DNA of 34,644 nt, from contig DAOUUW010000011.1 in NCBI GenBank assembly GCA_030667965.1, positions 1 through 34,644 on the forward strand, in the 5' to 3' direction. The translations under genes were made by a program, and so were the position numbers. Shown here piece after piece: positions 16,445-26,146 of the stretch. Source of the stretch: Deltaproteobacteria bacterium. GTDB taxonomy: Bacteria; Desulfobacterota; Desulfobulbia; Desulfobulbales; SURF-16. The notes under the pieces are model-generated. The model did no database searches and was not told the origin of the DNA. It was given only the letters and a program-made list of their open reading frames with translations. The first letter of the stretch is position 1. Every line of letters begins with the position of its first letter.

Positions 16445-18391
16445 TTAATACTTATCCCCCTTCCACATATCCGGAGAAAAAGAAACCACCCTGTTGCGAC
16501 CAGTGTCCTTGGCCCGGTACAGGGCAACATCGGCAAACTTAATCGCCTCCCAGAAACCATCAGTATCGCCGGGGAATTCACTGAGTCCGATACTCATGGT
16601 TTTTTGCAGTGTACCATCAGGGACATTGATCACTGTTTGTGCCATGGCTTTACGAATCTTTTCTGCCAGATCGATAATATCCTGCCGGCTCTTTACATCA
16701 ATGAGCAGGACAACAAACTCCTCGCCGCCGTAACGGATGACCATATCCGAGGCCCTGATACAGTTCTTCAGCACTTCAGCCGTCTTGACCAGCACAACAT
16801 CACCGATTTCGTGGCCATAAGTGTCATTGACTTCCTTGAAAAAATCCATGTCGCACATGAGAATGCCAAGCTTCGTCTTCCTGCGCAGGGTGCTTGCCAC
16901 CAAAGTGTCGGTATATGATTCCAGAAAACGCCTGTTATACAGATCCGTCATGGGATCACGCAAGGTTGACTCATGCAGGACGGAGGCAAAACGCTTGGCC
17001 TCGATGACCGGTGTGGCCTCCTTGATATAACGTTTCGCCCTTTTCACCTGGTCGACAAACAGCTTTTTACTCTCTTCCGAGCTGCCTTTTTCATGGAGGA
17101 ACTGAACAACACCCACCACTTTACCGCTGGCAATCATAGGGATACAATGATGGTCAAGCCGGTCTCCATGGGGAAATTTTTTACAGATTTCGGGAAAATC
17201 AATGGATGAAATAGAATGACCGGTACGCTTGGCCCTGCAGAAATTTGACTCATCAAATATCTCAGGATTGCAGACGTCATCATAATCAGTGGCATAGGCA
17301 ATAGACATATTGTTTTTTGTGCCTGTCCGCTCATAAATAAAAAACTTGTCACAACCAAACCGTTCCCGCATGACATGGGCCAGACGCTGGTTGACCTCGG
17401 TGGTGGACTCCTCCTCTTCAATAACGGCCTTAAAAAAGTTGAGGCTGAAAATACTGTCCACAAGGGTATTAAATTGATGAGCAAGTTGCCCCACCTCATC
17501 ATTGCTCTTGACCTCAATTCTCTGGGCAAGATCACCTCCCCCTTTGGCAATAAAACTGATCTTATCAAGAACATCCCGCAGCGGATGGACAATAACAAGA
17601 ATGTAAAGCAGGGTGGCAATTGTCAGCACTGCCGCAACGACAAGACCTATCCAGAGCGAGCGGGTAATGGAGGTACTGACAATATCATCCAGTTCGCCAA
17701 ACTCTTCTTTGTTTTCCCTGTTAATCTCAACAGTCATGTCAATAACCAGATCATACACCTCGGCAAGACTGCCCAGTACATCCGACAGGAACTCGTCCTG
17801 CTCGGCATCGGGACATTCTTCGATCAAGCATTGTGTCAGTCCATGAAACGACTCCTTGAGAAAAACAATCTCCTCATCAATATCGACGATGAGATCATTC
17901 ATAACCGGATCATCTTTTTTCTCCACCGTAAAAACATCCAGGGTCTTACTGGAAACCCTGGCCATATCAAGCACGGAACCTCCGTCTCTCAGAGCAGCCA
18001 CCATTGTGCCCATATCCTCAAGCCGCCTGACATTCGCCTTTACATTTTGATCATCTCCTTTTATTTTGTCGGAATCAAGAATATGTATCAGGGAAATTTT
18101 AAAGCCGTTGATGCTGCGCAAAATATATTGACTGATTTTGTAGCGGGGAATAGATATATCGTCGATAATCCTGTTGTGTTCTTCAATGTGTTGTAGAGAA
18201 CGCGTGTTGAGCACAGTAACGAGAGAAAACCCCAGCAGGGAAACCACCAGCATGCCGATCAGCTTGCCGGTAATACTGGTATCAAGGCATTTCTGTATCA
18301 GGCAGCCTGGAAAACTTTCAGAGGTGCACTTGACCAGTCCAAAAATGGAAAAACTACCTTTTTGTTGACAAATTTTTTCTGGTGTAGACAT
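16445..18391 (-). CDS. diguanylate cyclase with membrane sensor, HAMP and GAF-like region
   Basis: A 648-residue membrane enzyme predicted to make cyclic di-GMP. Two membrane helices (about 42-62 and 236-258) bracket a helical periplasmic sensor, followed by HAMP (to about 312). A GAF-like segment (about 320-455) and a C-terminal GGDEF domain follow. The active-site motif is GGEEF at residues 555-559. The inhibitory I-site RxxD is intact (Arg546 to Asp549), so product inhibition is expected. AGGA seven bases upstream supports the start at 18391. It converges with the histidine kinase (35-base gap) and is divergent from batE. Confidence 0.92.
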   Translation of the reverse strand: MSTPEKICQQKGSFSIFGLVKCTSESFPGCLIQKCLDTSITGKLIGMLVVSLLGFSLVTVLNTRSLQHIEEHNRIIDDISIPRYKISQYILRSINGFKISLIHILDSDKIKGDDQNVKANVRRLEDMGTMVAALRDGGSVLDMARVSSKTLDVFTVEKKDDPVMNDLIVDIDEEIVFLKESFHGLTQCLIEECPDAEQDEFLSDVLGSLAEVYDLVIDMTVEINRENKEEFGELDDIVSTSITRSLWIGLVVAAVLTIATLLYILVIVHPLRDVLDKISFIAKGGGDLAQRIEVKSNDEVGQLAHQFNTLVDSIFSLNFFKAVIEEEESTTEVNQRLAHVMRERFGCDKFFIYERTGTKNNMSIAYATDYDDVCNPEIFDESNFCRAKRTGHSISSIDFPEICKKFPHGDRLDHHCIPMIASGKVVGVVQFLHEKGSSEESKKLFVDQVKRAKRYIKEATPVIEAKRFASVLHESTLRDPMTDLYNRRFLESYTDTLVASTLRRKTKLGILMCDMDFFKEVNDTYGHEIGDVVLVKTAEVLKNCIRASDMVIRYGGEEFVVLLIDVKSRQDIIDLAEKIRKAMAQTVINVPDGTLQKTMSIGLSEFPGDTDGFWEAIKFADVALYRAKDTGRNRVVSFSPDMWKGDKY

Positions 18392-18506
18392 GTCACTTTC
18401 CTGCTAATATGGTTTAGAAATTTCAAAATATTTTTAAATTTTATCATAAAGAAATTTCGCATACAAGCAGAGGCTATGTACTTTTTCCCTGCGAAAAAGG
18501 ACTAAA

Positions 18507-19304
18507 ATGAAAACATTTTTTTTCATCTCCACCAGCATACTGATACATTTTTTCACGTTTCACTGTTCACTTGGTTTTGCCAACCAGGAAAACACCCGTC
18601 TCTTCCAAGAGGCAAACAGTTTTTTCCATCAGGCGAACGAGTTAAAGAATCAGCATGACGCCCGTAAACTTTACGAGAAAGCCCTGCTTCGTTATGAAAA
18701 AATTAACAAAGATATCTCCAACGGCAGACTTTCATATAATATAGGAAATATTTATTCCAGTCTTGGCGATACAGGCAAAGCCATACTCCATTACCGAAGA
18801 GCGGAACAGCTCATTCCCGCTGACGAAAACCTGAAGCAGAACCTGACCCTGGTGCTGGAAAAACGCAGGGACGCCATTCCTGAAAAAAAAGAAAAAACAT
18901 TACTGCACACCCTTTTTTCCCTGCATTACGATCTCTCTTTTCAGGCAAGGCTCATTCTTTTCTCAATAGCCAATATCTCATTCTGGGTTGCCGCAGGGCT
19001 GATGTTTTTTTCCCGTTTTCCCTTACCTGCCTGGTTGACGAGTTTTTTGCTTTCTCTCACTCTGCTGCCGGCCACCTCCTTATGCATAGATCATTTTCAG
19101 CACAAAACACCAAAAGGGGTTATTATTGGCGAAGAAGTTATGGCCCGGCAGGGTGATGGACGCAGCTATCAGCCAAGCTTCACAGCCCCTCTCCACGCAG
19201 GCACGGAATTTATCCTGCTCGAAAAGCGGCCAAACTGGTATCATGTACAATTGCATGACAAAAGACAATGCCGGCTGCCGGTACAGAGCAGTGAATTAAT
19301 CTGA
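18507..19304 (+). CDS. batE: BatE-like TPR/SH3 membrane protein
   Basis: A 265-residue protein with the architecture of BatE: an N-terminal signal or membrane segment, TPR repeats (about 30-125, with LSYNIGNIYSSLGDTGKAIL), two adjacent membrane helices (about 150-190), and a C-terminal SH3-like domain (VMARQGDGRSYQPSF to the end, including NWYHVQL). The start is supported by AAGGA five bases before the ATG. Bat operons usually end with batE next to batD. Here it lies more than 6 kb away, beyond the signalling block, and begins the cluster leading into the export genes. Confidence 0.8.
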   Translation: MKTFFFISTSILIHFFTFHCSLGFANQENTRLFQEANSFFHQANELKNQHDARKLYEKALLRYEKINKDISNGRLSYNIGNIYSSLGDTGKAILHYRRAEQLIPADENLKQNLTLVLEKRRDAIPEKKEKTLLHTLFSLHYDLSFQARLILFSIANISFWVAAGLMFFSRFPLPAWLTSFLLSLTLLPATSLCIDHFQHKTPKGVIIGEEVMARQGDGRSYQPSFTAPLHAGTEFILLEKRPNWYHVQLHDKRQCRLPVQSSELI

Positions 19305-19339
19305 GCAACGGGTACAAAACAGAAAAAACTGCAGAAAAA

Positions 19340-21133
19340 ATGCCCTTGCCATCGATAAAAAAATTATACCTACGCCTCCCATGCGCCCTGCTCCTGCTGC
19401 TCTCCGCCTGTGCCAATCCTGACCGGCAGGCAGAAATAGCAGAGAGCATAGCCCTTGAAAAAATTAATACCGTACGCTCAGAAATCCTTAACGCACAAGA
19501 CATCACATTCATCTCTGCCGAACAGGCATTACGTAAACAACTTCAAATAGACCAGCATCTTCCTCTTGGCAATTTAGCATCTCTCCATCGCAGCGACCTT
19601 GCCATAGAAATCGCCAACAAGGATAATTACACCGGCAAGGAGCAGACTGCCCAGCCATGCTCCACCCTGAAACTGACCCTCATTGATGCCCTGCAGGCAG
19701 GCGCAGGCAACAGCCGCGAATACCGGCAGGCCAAGGAAGACATTTTCCGCCGGGCCCTTGATCTTGACCTGCAGGAGAACGTATTCAGGCACAGCCTTAC
19801 CGCCCTGGCCGGCAGCCTGCTCAGCACCGATCTCAGCGGCGATGACACGGTCAGCGGCAGCGAAACCGACGCCAAAGCCAACTGGGGGAAGAAATTCACC
19901 ACCGGCCTGGAACTCACCGCCCAGCTCGGCCTTGATCTTGTCAAGCTGCTCACATCTCCAAACAATTCCTCCCTCGGTATTTTTGTTGATACAACCATCA
20001 GTATCCCCCTGCTTCGCGGGGCCGGCAAAGATATTGTCCGTGAACCGCTGACCCGGGCTGAAAGAGAACTTGTATACGCCATCTATCGATTTGAGCGTTT
20101 TAAACGGGTCTTTGCCGTGACCCTTGTCAGCGATTATCTGCAGGTCGTCAAACAGCTTGACGTTATCAAAAATGAAGCAAACAATTATAAAGGGTTACAG
20201 GAAGTAGTCACGATTTCCAGGCGTCTGTCCGAGGCTGGAAGGCTGCCGGAGATACAGGTGGACCAAGCCTTCCAGGACATGCTGCAGGCAAGAGACAGAT
20301 GGCTGGTGGCCGAGCAGAATTACGGCCGTCTGCTGGACCGTTTCAAAATGACCCTTGGCCTGCCGCCGGACGCCCTCATTGAACTCGACCCGGAGGAGCT
20401 GAAGCTTCTTGCCGGCCACTTTACGGATGACAGCCAAAGCCCTCGAGAAGAAAACAATAATGACCAGTCATTTCCATCTCTGACGGATTTCAACAGGGAT
20501 TTTATCCTCACGGCTCTGGAAAACAGGACGGACCTGCGTGTTGCCCATGGCTACCTGCACGATGCAAACCGGGCTCTGCGCATCGCCGCTGACGCCTTTC
20601 TACCCGGAGTCAACCTGACAGGCACGGCATCTTTCGGAGAAGGCCGCAGCCTTGCATCAGCCGGAGAAGACAATGCCCGCCTCCGGCCGGAACGGGGATT
20701 TTTTTCCGCCTTTCTCGATCTGGACCGACCATTTAATCTGACGGAGGAACGAAACGCCTATCGTCAGAGCCTGCTTGACGTTGACCAGGCAAAACGCGAT
20801 GTCCAGGAACTGGAAGACCAGATAAAACTCGACGTGCGCAACAGGCTGCGTGACAAAATTGAATACAAGGAAGTTACCATCATTCAGGAAAAATCAGTTG
20901 AACTTGCCACGCGCCGGGTAGACAGCACCACCCTTCTGCTGAAGGCGGGCCGCTCCCAGATGCGCGACCTGCTCGAAGCCCAGGAAGCCCTTGTCAGGGC
21001 AAAAAACAGTCTGACCGCAGCCAGGGTCAACAAAAACATTGCAGAACTTGCTCGCGCCAGGGACATGGGAACCCTTCACGTCGGTGAGGACGATCTGATT
21101 ATTTCCCCCGAAGGAAAAGGAATAAAGCAATGA
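19340..21133 (+). CDS. TolC-family outer-membrane efflux lipoprotein, 597 aa
   Basis: An outer-membrane channel of a tripartite exporter. The N-terminus (LPCALLLLLSACANPD) is a lipoprotein signal with lipobox LSAC. The body has the two long, related helical halves of TolC-type outer-membrane efflux proteins, with long heptad-rich stretches (for example VDQAKRDVQELEDQIKL near the end). At 597 residues it is longer than the usual 450-500, with an extended N-terminal part. The last codons overlap the ATG of the adaptor gene by four bases, so the two are translationally coupled. The ribosome-binding site is weak. Confidence 0.85.
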   Translation: MPLPSIKKLYLRLPCALLLLLSACANPDRQAEIAESIALEKINTVRSEILNAQDITFISAEQALRKQLQIDQHLPLGNLASLHRSDLAIEIANKDNYTGKEQTAQPCSTLKLTLIDALQAGAGNSREYRQAKEDIFRRALDLDLQENVFRHSLTALAGSLLSTDLSGDDTVSGSETDAKANWGKKFTTGLELTAQLGLDLVKLLTSPNNSSLGIFVDTTISIPLLRGAGKDIVREPLTRAERELVYAIYRFERFKRVFAVTLVSDYLQVVKQLDVIKNEANNYKGLQEVVTISRRLSEAGRLPEIQVDQAFQDMLQARDRWLVAEQNYGRLLDRFKMTLGLPPDALIELDPEELKLLAGHFTDDSQSPREENNNDQSFPSLTDFNRDFILTALENRTDLRVAHGYLHDANRALRIAADAFLPGVNLTGTASFGEGRSLASAGEDNARLRPERGFFSAFLDLDRPFNLTEERNAYRQSLLDVDQAKRDVQELEDQIKLDVRNRLRDKIEYKEVTIIQEKSVELATRRVDSTTLLLKAGRSQMRDLLEAQEALVRAKNSLTAARVNKNIAELARARDMGTLHVGEDDLIISPEGKGIKQ

Positions 21134-22611
21134 TAAAGAAGGGTGCAGCCGTTCTCATTATGCTTTTTCTGCTGCTGGCGGGACTGTCGCTGATGATTGG
21201 CAAAAAAGGAAACAGGCAACAGGAAAAGCTGCAGAAAGCGGATTTCTTTGTTGTCAGGGAAGGACCTTTGACCATCGAGGTTTCCGAGGCGGGTGTTATC
21301 AAGGCCCGCGACCAGGTTATCATCAAAAATGAGGTTGAGGGGCAGACATCAATTCTGTGGATTATAGATGAAGGCAAGGAGGTCAAGAATGGCGACCTGC
21401 TGCTTGAACTTGACGCAAGCAAGCTTGAGGCGGACCTTGTGGACCAGGAAATCAAGGTGCAAAATGCCGAAGCCGCTTATATCAATGCCAGGGAAAATCT
21501 TGATGTAACGAAAAATCAGGCTGAAAGCGATGTTGACCAGGCTGAGCTGAAAGCCACATTTGCCGGACAGGATCTGAAAAAATATCTTGAAGGTGAGTAT
21601 CCCCAGGAACTCAAAGAAGCCCAATCAAAAATCACCGTGGCCGAAGAAGAGCTGCGCCGGGCTGAAGAAAAAATGGAATGGTCCCGGGTGCTGTTTGAAG
21701 AAAAATATTTATCCCAAAGTGAACTTGACGGTGACATCCTTGCTGCCAGAAAAGCGGACCTCGACCTTGACCTGGCCAGCACCAAGCTGGACCTGCTGAA
21801 AAACTACGCCTACGGGCGGAAATCAGCAGAGCTTGAAAGCGAAGCAAAACAGACTGTCATGGCCCTTGAAAGGGCAAAACAAAAGGCGGAATCAGACATG
21901 ATCCAGGCCCGGGCCGACCTGCTGGCCAAGGAGTCTGAATACAACCGTGAAAAAGACAAACTGGCCGGCCTGAAGGACCAGATTCAGAAAACAAAGGTCA
22001 CCGCTCCGACCGCAGGTCTCGTCATATATTCCACCACAGCCAAAGGGAACTGGCGCGGTAATGAGGAGCCCCTGGCAGCGGGCCAGGCAGTAAAAGAGCG
22101 GCAGGAGCTGATCTATCTGCCCAAGGCGTCTTCCGTACTGGCTGAAGTAAAAATTCATGAATCCAATGTGGAGAAGATCAAAGTGGGTATGGAGGCAAAA
22201 GTAACGGTTGACGCCCTGCCCGGGCGAATGTTTACCGGCGCGATCGCCTCTATTTCCCCCCTGCCCGATCCCACCAGCATGTGGCTTAACGCGGACCTGA
22301 AACTCTACACCACTATCATTCACCTGGAAGGAGACGACGACGCTCTGAAAACAGGCATGAGCTGCCGGGCGGACATTCTTGTGGCCCTTTTCGAGAAAAC
22401 CCTGGCCGTTCCGGTGCAAGCCGTTGTCCTGGTTGACGACCAGCCAACTGTTTATCTTGCCTCCGACGCCGGAGAGAACAACCTGCAAAAAATCAAGCCC
22501 CGTACTGTCGAAGTCGGCATGGACAACAATATCATGATGCGGATTGTCAGCGGCCTTCAGGTGGGGGAACATGTGCTGCTTTCTCCACCGCTGGACCGAA
22601 ATATTTATTAG
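21130..22611 (+). CDS. HlyD/MacA-type periplasmic adaptor of an ABC exporter
   Basis: A 493-residue membrane-fusion protein. One N-terminal membrane helix (about 5-20) anchors it. A barrel-sandwich (lipoyl-like) half-motif follows at about 45-100. A long coiled coil runs from about 110 to 290. The lipoyl and beta-barrel domains then resume (KVTAPTAGLVIYS, about residue 291 on). It would bridge the TolC-like channel and the inner-membrane ABC permease. It overlaps the channel gene by four bases and is followed after 14 bases by the ATPase. The substrate is unknown. Confidence 0.9.
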   Translation: MIKKGAAVLIMLFLLLAGLSLMIGKKGNRQQEKLQKADFFVVREGPLTIEVSEAGVIKARDQVIIKNEVEGQTSILWIIDEGKEVKNGDLLLELDASKLEADLVDQEIKVQNAEAAYINARENLDVTKNQAESDVDQAELKATFAGQDLKKYLEGEYPQELKEAQSKITVAEEELRRAEEKMEWSRVLFEEKYLSQSELDGDILAARKADLDLDLASTKLDLLKNYAYGRKSAELESEAKQTVMALERAKQKAESDMIQARADLLAKESEYNREKDKLAGLKDQIQKTKVTAPTAGLVIYSTTAKGNWRGNEEPLAAGQAVKERQELIYLPKASSVLAEVKIHESNVEKIKVGMEAKVTVDALPGRMFTGAIASISPLPDPTSMWLNADLKLYTTIIHLEGDDDALKTGMSCRADILVALFEKTLAVPVQAVVLVDDQPTVYLASDAGENNLQKIKPRTVEVGMDNNIMMRIVSGLQVGEHVLLSPPLDRNIY

Positions 22612-22625
22612 GGGAGGATAACTGC

Positions 22626-23321
22626 TTGGCAGATGCCGCAACAATACAATGCGAATGCCGCCTGGAAAAAGTCAACAAAATTTACCAGATCGGCGGCCGC
22701 ACAGTCAGCGCCCTGACCGACATCAACTTTGAGATACAAAGCGGTGAATTCTGGGCCATCATGGGTCCCAGCGGAGCAGGCAAGTCAAGCCTGCTCAACC
22801 TGCTTGGCTGCCTGGACAGGCCTACTTCAGGTAATTTTCACCTCTGCGGGCAGGATATCAGCACCCTGGACGACAACGGCCTGAGCGAGCTGCGCTTACG
22901 AAAGCTTGGCTTTATCTTTCAAAGTTTTCATCTCATCCCGGAACTGACGGTCCGGGAAAATATTGAACTGCCCCTTTTTTACCTGGATCGCAACAGCAGC
23001 CGCAACCGGCAAAGGGCTCAGGAACTTGCCGTGCTCGTCGGACTCGACGACCGACTGCGCCACCGTCCAAGCGAACTTTCCGGGGGCCAGCAGCAGCGGG
23101 TTGCCGTGGCACGTGCTCTGGCCAACGATCCAGCGATTCTCCTTGCCGATGAGCCCACGGGAAACCTGGACTCGGCAACCGGCAAAAAAATCATGGACAT
23201 GCTCCTGCAATTAAACGAACGTGGCAAAACCATCATCATGGTGACCCATGAGGCAAGCGTCGCCACCTACGCCCGCCGCACCCTCCACATGCGGGACGGA
23301 CGCATTGACTTTTTTTCCTGA
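22626..23321 (+). CDS. MacB/LolD-type ABC transporter ATP-binding protein (TTG start)
   Basis: A 231-residue ATPase. Walker A is GPSGAGKSS (47-55), the signature is LSGGQQQRVAVARAL, and Walker B is ILLADEPTGNLDSATG, with the switch histidine in MVTHEA. The pattern is that of the MacB/LolD/FtsE group. The start codon is TTG at 22626, preceded by GGGAGGA seven bases upstream; no in-frame ATG fits as well. It powers the permease encoded 11 bases downstream. Confidence 0.93.
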   Translation: MADAATIQCECRLEKVNKIYQIGGRTVSALTDINFEIQSGEFWAIMGPSGAGKSSLLNLLGCLDRPTSGNFHLCGQDISTLDDNGLSELRLRKLGFIFQSFHLIPELTVRENIELPLFYLDRNSSRNRQRAQELAVLVGLDDRLRHRPSELSGGQQQRVAVARALANDPAILLADEPTGNLDSATGKKIMDMLLQLNERGKTIIMVTHEASVATYARRTLHMRDGRIDFFS

Positions 23322-23332
23322 GCCTTACTGCC

Positions 23333-24595
23333 ATGTTTTATTATTTTATACGTGAAATAAAACTGGGAATAAAAAACCTGCTCCTGCATGGGTTGCGCTC
23401 CCTGCTGACCATGCTCGGCATGGTCTTCGGGGTGGGAAGCGTTATTGCCATGCTTGCCGTGGGTGAAGGTGCAAGCCGGGAGGCCCTGCAGCAGATCCTT
23501 CTGCTCGGCAGCAACAATATCATCATCAACACGGTCAAACCGGCTGATGGCGGAGGCTCCAAAAGCCAGGTCCGCAACAATCTGAGTATGTACGGCCTGC
23601 TTCATGACGATGTTGACCGCCTGGTCACATTCTCCTCCATTGAAAAAATCGTGCCGGTTCGCCTGCTCAGCAAAGAGGCTCGGCTCGGCAAGCAATCCAT
23701 TGAGGTCCGCCTGGTTGGAACATTGCCCGCCTGGTTTGACATGGTGGGAAGAGACTTTGTTGCCGGCCGCCCTCTGCTCGACGCAGATGAAAAAACAAAG
23801 GCCAACGTGGTGGTGCTCACCGAATACGCGGCCAGAAAACTGCTCGCCGGGCATAAATCCATCGGCCAATACGTCCGTATAGGCGGTAATGTCTTCCAGG
23901 TGGTGGGCATTGTCCGCAGCAGGGGAGGAGCAGGAGGCACGGTAAAAGTGCCGGATCAGACTAATGATGCCTATATACCGCTCAGTTCCATGAATGAACG
24001 ATTCGGCACCATTGATGTGCGCCGGTCGGCCGGATCCCGGGAGCGGGAACTGGTGGAGTTACACCAGATTCTTGTTCAGGTTGATGAGAACACTGTGGAG
24101 GCAACGGCCAGGGGCATCCGAGCCATGCTGGAGCGCTTTCACACGAAAAACGATTTTCTCCTCCATATCCCGCTGGCCCTGCTCAAACAGGCGGAAGAAA
24201 CAAAAAGAACCTTTAATATCGTCCTCGGTTCCATTGCCGGTATCAGCCTGCTTGTCGGCGGTATCGGCATCATGAACATCATGCTGGCCTCGGTGACGGA
24301 GAGAACCCGCGAAATCGGTATCCGCCGCGCCATTGGCGCGAAAAGGAAACATATTGTCGGCCAATTCCTGGTAGAAACAGTAGTTCTGTCTACAACCGGC
24401 GGCCTGACCGGCATTGCCGTCGGTCTTCTCATCCCATGGTTCATCTCCAGACTATCCGGCCTGCCCACTGTTGTCACCCCCCTCAGCCTTATCCTGTCCC
24501 TTGCCATCAGCATGGCGGTGGGCATTATTTTCGGTCTCTATCCCGCCATCCGCGCAGCCCGCCTGGACCCGATCGTCGCCCTGCGGCATGATTAA
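23333..24595 (+). CDS. MacB-like ABC transporter permease
   Basis: A 420-residue permease of the MacB/FtsX type. It has one membrane helix at about 20-40, an extracytoplasmic MacB periplasmic core domain (about 50-255), then three membrane helices (about 285-310, 335-355 and 375-405). The fold is marked by LRSLLTMLGMVFGVGSV near the start and by TERTREIGIRRAIGAKR and YPAIRAARLDPIVALR near the end. With the preceding ATPase, adaptor and channel it forms a complete MacAB-TolC-like tripartite exporter. Such systems move peptides, lipoproteins or macrolide-like compounds, and nothing here identifies the cargo. Confidence 0.93.
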   Translation: MFYYFIREIKLGIKNLLLHGLRSLLTMLGMVFGVGSVIAMLAVGEGASREALQQILLLGSNNIIINTVKPADGGGSKSQVRNNLSMYGLLHDDVDRLVTFSSIEKIVPVRLLSKEARLGKQSIEVRLVGTLPAWFDMVGRDFVAGRPLLDADEKTKANVVVLTEYAARKLLAGHKSIGQYVRIGGNVFQVVGIVRSRGGAGGTVKVPDQTNDAYIPLSSMNERFGTIDVRRSAGSRERELVELHQILVQVDENTVEATARGIRAMLERFHTKNDFLLHIPLALLKQAEETKRTFNIVLGSIAGISLLVGGIGIMNIMLASVTERTREIGIRRAIGAKRKHIVGQFLVETVVLSTTGGLTGIAVGLLIPWFISRLSGLPTVVTPLSLILSLAISMAVGIIFGLYPAIRAARLDPIVALRHD

Positions 24596-24637
24596 ATCCT
24601 GTGCACTCTTTTTTCGAGCTATGATGCATACAACAAA

Positions 24638-24667
24638 TTGCTTGTGTTTCAAAACACACTCAAGCAA
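24638..24667. other. stem-loop between the permease and hemerythrin genes
   Basis: TTGCTTG (24638-24644) pairs with CAAGCAA (24661-24667), with partial pairing of TGTTT and AACA inside. It is followed by an AT-rich stretch but not by a clear T-run. It could be a weak terminator of the export operon or a leader structure for the hemerythrin gene. Confidence 0.35.
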
Positions 24668-24716
24668 ACTTTATATATACATTTGCCCTCTTCATTGACG
24701 AACAAAGGAACCCGTA

Positions 24717-25145
24717 ATGAAAAAAATTTTCTGGAAAAGCAATTTCAGTGTGCAGTCTCGCTACATTGACCAACAGCACCAGAATCTTTTAATGATTCTC
24801 AATGATTTTAATGAATCGATTAACCAGGGCAAAGGAACAGATAAGGCCTTTTCAATCTTAAACAGGCTGGTGCAGTATGCGGAGGAGCATTTCAGGGATG
24901 AAGAACTGCTGATGGAGACGGCCCGCTTTCCGCAGGATAAACTGAATGCCCACAAAAATGAGCATGAAAAACTGACCCAGGATATTTTCCAGCTCTGTGA
25001 AAACTGGAGCAGCCGCAAAAAAGAGTCCTTACCGGAGATAAGTCATTTTTTAGAGAAATGGCTGCTGCTCCACATCCTCAAAACCGACATGGAATACAGT
25101 AAATACGTGGACCATATCGACGATTCGTTCATGTTTGCCAAATAA
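24717..25145 (+). CDS. bacteriohemerythrin
   Basis: A 142-residue single-domain hemerythrin that should bind a non-heme di-iron site and dioxygen. All expected ligands are present: His21 in DQQH, His58 and Glu62 in HFRDEE, His79 and His83 in HKNEH, and His119 and Asp124 in HILKTD. There is no fused signalling domain, so it is probably an oxygen carrier, buffer or sensor in the cytoplasm, as in many anaerobic or microaerophilic bacteria. AAAGGA seven bases before the ATG supports the start. It is convergent with the next gene, with only seven bases between stops. Confidence 0.95.
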   Translation: MKKIFWKSNFSVQSRYIDQQHQNLLMILNDFNESINQGKGTDKAFSILNRLVQYAEEHFRDEELLMETARFPQDKLNAHKNEHEKLTQDIFQLCENWSSRKKESLPEISHFLEKWLLLHILKTDMEYSKYVDHIDDSFMFAK

Positions 25146-25152
25146 AATCGTT

Positions 25153-26115
25153 TTACCCTCTTTCAACATCCACCCAGTTCCCACTCCCTGCTGACTGCTG
25201 ACAGGCAGCACAAACTCTCAGGGCAGTCAGTCCCTCCTCGCCGGAGATGGGGTTGTCAGCTTCACCTCGCAGAAACGCATACCAGTCAACAAGCAAGGGG
25301 ATAATGGTTCCAGACAGGGGATTATGGTCCAGGGGCTGCAGGGCGGCGCCGCTAAGATAGTCCATGCGGCCATGGATCTGATCGGCATGGAGTTCGCCGT
25401 TTATGCCGATGAACTCATAGCGGCCCGTGCGGGCTTTGCCGATTTTGCAGGCATCCACCGTGCCGGCCACATTGTTTTCCATTTCAAGCTGGGCGGTAAA
25501 CAGGTCCTCCACTCCAGGATTATGGATATGGAAACTGGAAGCCCGTACCCTGACCACTTCATGCCCGGTAATAAAACGCAGGGCGTCAAACATATGCACC
25601 GCCGTATGGAGAATAACACCACCGCCTGCCACAGCGGGATCTTCCAGCCAGCCCAACGTCGAAGGCTCCAGGCGGTGACTTGCTGAAAAACCTAAAAAAC
25701 GCCCCACCCTGTAAAAATTGTCACGCAAGCCCTGAATGACCGTATTGTAACGAAGTGTCTGGCCAATGGTAAGCGGAAGCGACGCTTTATCAAACAGGGC
25801 AACAATTTCCTCCCCTGCCACCACATCCACTGACAGGGGTTTTTCAAGAAGAAGGGGTTTTCCCGCCGCAGCACAGTGACGGGCAATGTCCAGATTTAAC
25901 ACAGGAGGCGTGACGGCAATAACCGCGTCCACCTGGCTATCTTCAATCAAATCCTGCCAATTCTTATAATAGCGCACACCCCATTCCTGTGCCTGCACAT
26001 GACCCTCATTCGACCTCCGGCAGACAGCCGCAAGCTCCAGCCCATCAATATCACGCAGAATATGCCTGGCATAGCGCGACCCATGTTTGCCTGTGCCGAT
26101 AATCCCGATTTTCAT
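25153..26115 (-). CDS. Gfo/Idh/MocA-family NAD(P)-dependent oxidoreductase
   Basis: A 320-residue oxidoreductase with an N-terminal Rossmann fold: dinucleotide motif GIIGTGKHG at residues 4-12, then AAVCRRS. The catalytic lysine motif is LLLEKPLSV at about residue 90. The C-terminal alpha/beta domain carries the GGVILHTAVHMFDALRF helix with the histidine typical of the family. These enzymes act on sugars, sugar-nucleotide derivatives or cyclitols, and the substrate cannot be read from the sequence. It appears to be a single-gene unit. Downstream of its start lie only repeats and gene remnants, giving no pathway context. Confidence 0.92.
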   Translation of the reverse strand: MKIGIIGTGKHGSRYARHILRDIDGLELAAVCRRSNEGHVQAQEWGVRYYKNWQDLIEDSQVDAVIAVTPPVLNLDIARHCAAAGKPLLLEKPLSVDVVAGEEIVALFDKASLPLTIGQTLRYNTVIQGLRDNFYRVGRFLGFSASHRLEPSTLGWLEDPAVAGGGVILHTAVHMFDALRFITGHEVVRVRASSFHIHNPGVEDLFTAQLEMENNVAGTVDACKIGKARTGRYEFIGINGELHADQIHGRMDYLSGAALQPLDHNPLSGTIIPLLVDWYAFLRGEADNPISGEEGLTALRVCAACQQSAGSGNWVDVERG

Positions 26116-26146
26116 CCCGACTTAATCACCGTCACTTTGTCCCTCT

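Noticed and set aside
17375-18196. A 273-codon plus-strand ORF opposite the diguanylate cyclase
   Set aside because: The minus strand here encodes a well-formed sensor and HAMP region, and the plus ORF has no family features.
21892-22644. A 250-codon minus-strand ORF opposite the HlyD-type gene
   Set aside because: It is antisense to a clear adaptor gene, has no recognisable domain and no ribosome-binding site, and fits GC-driven absence of stops.
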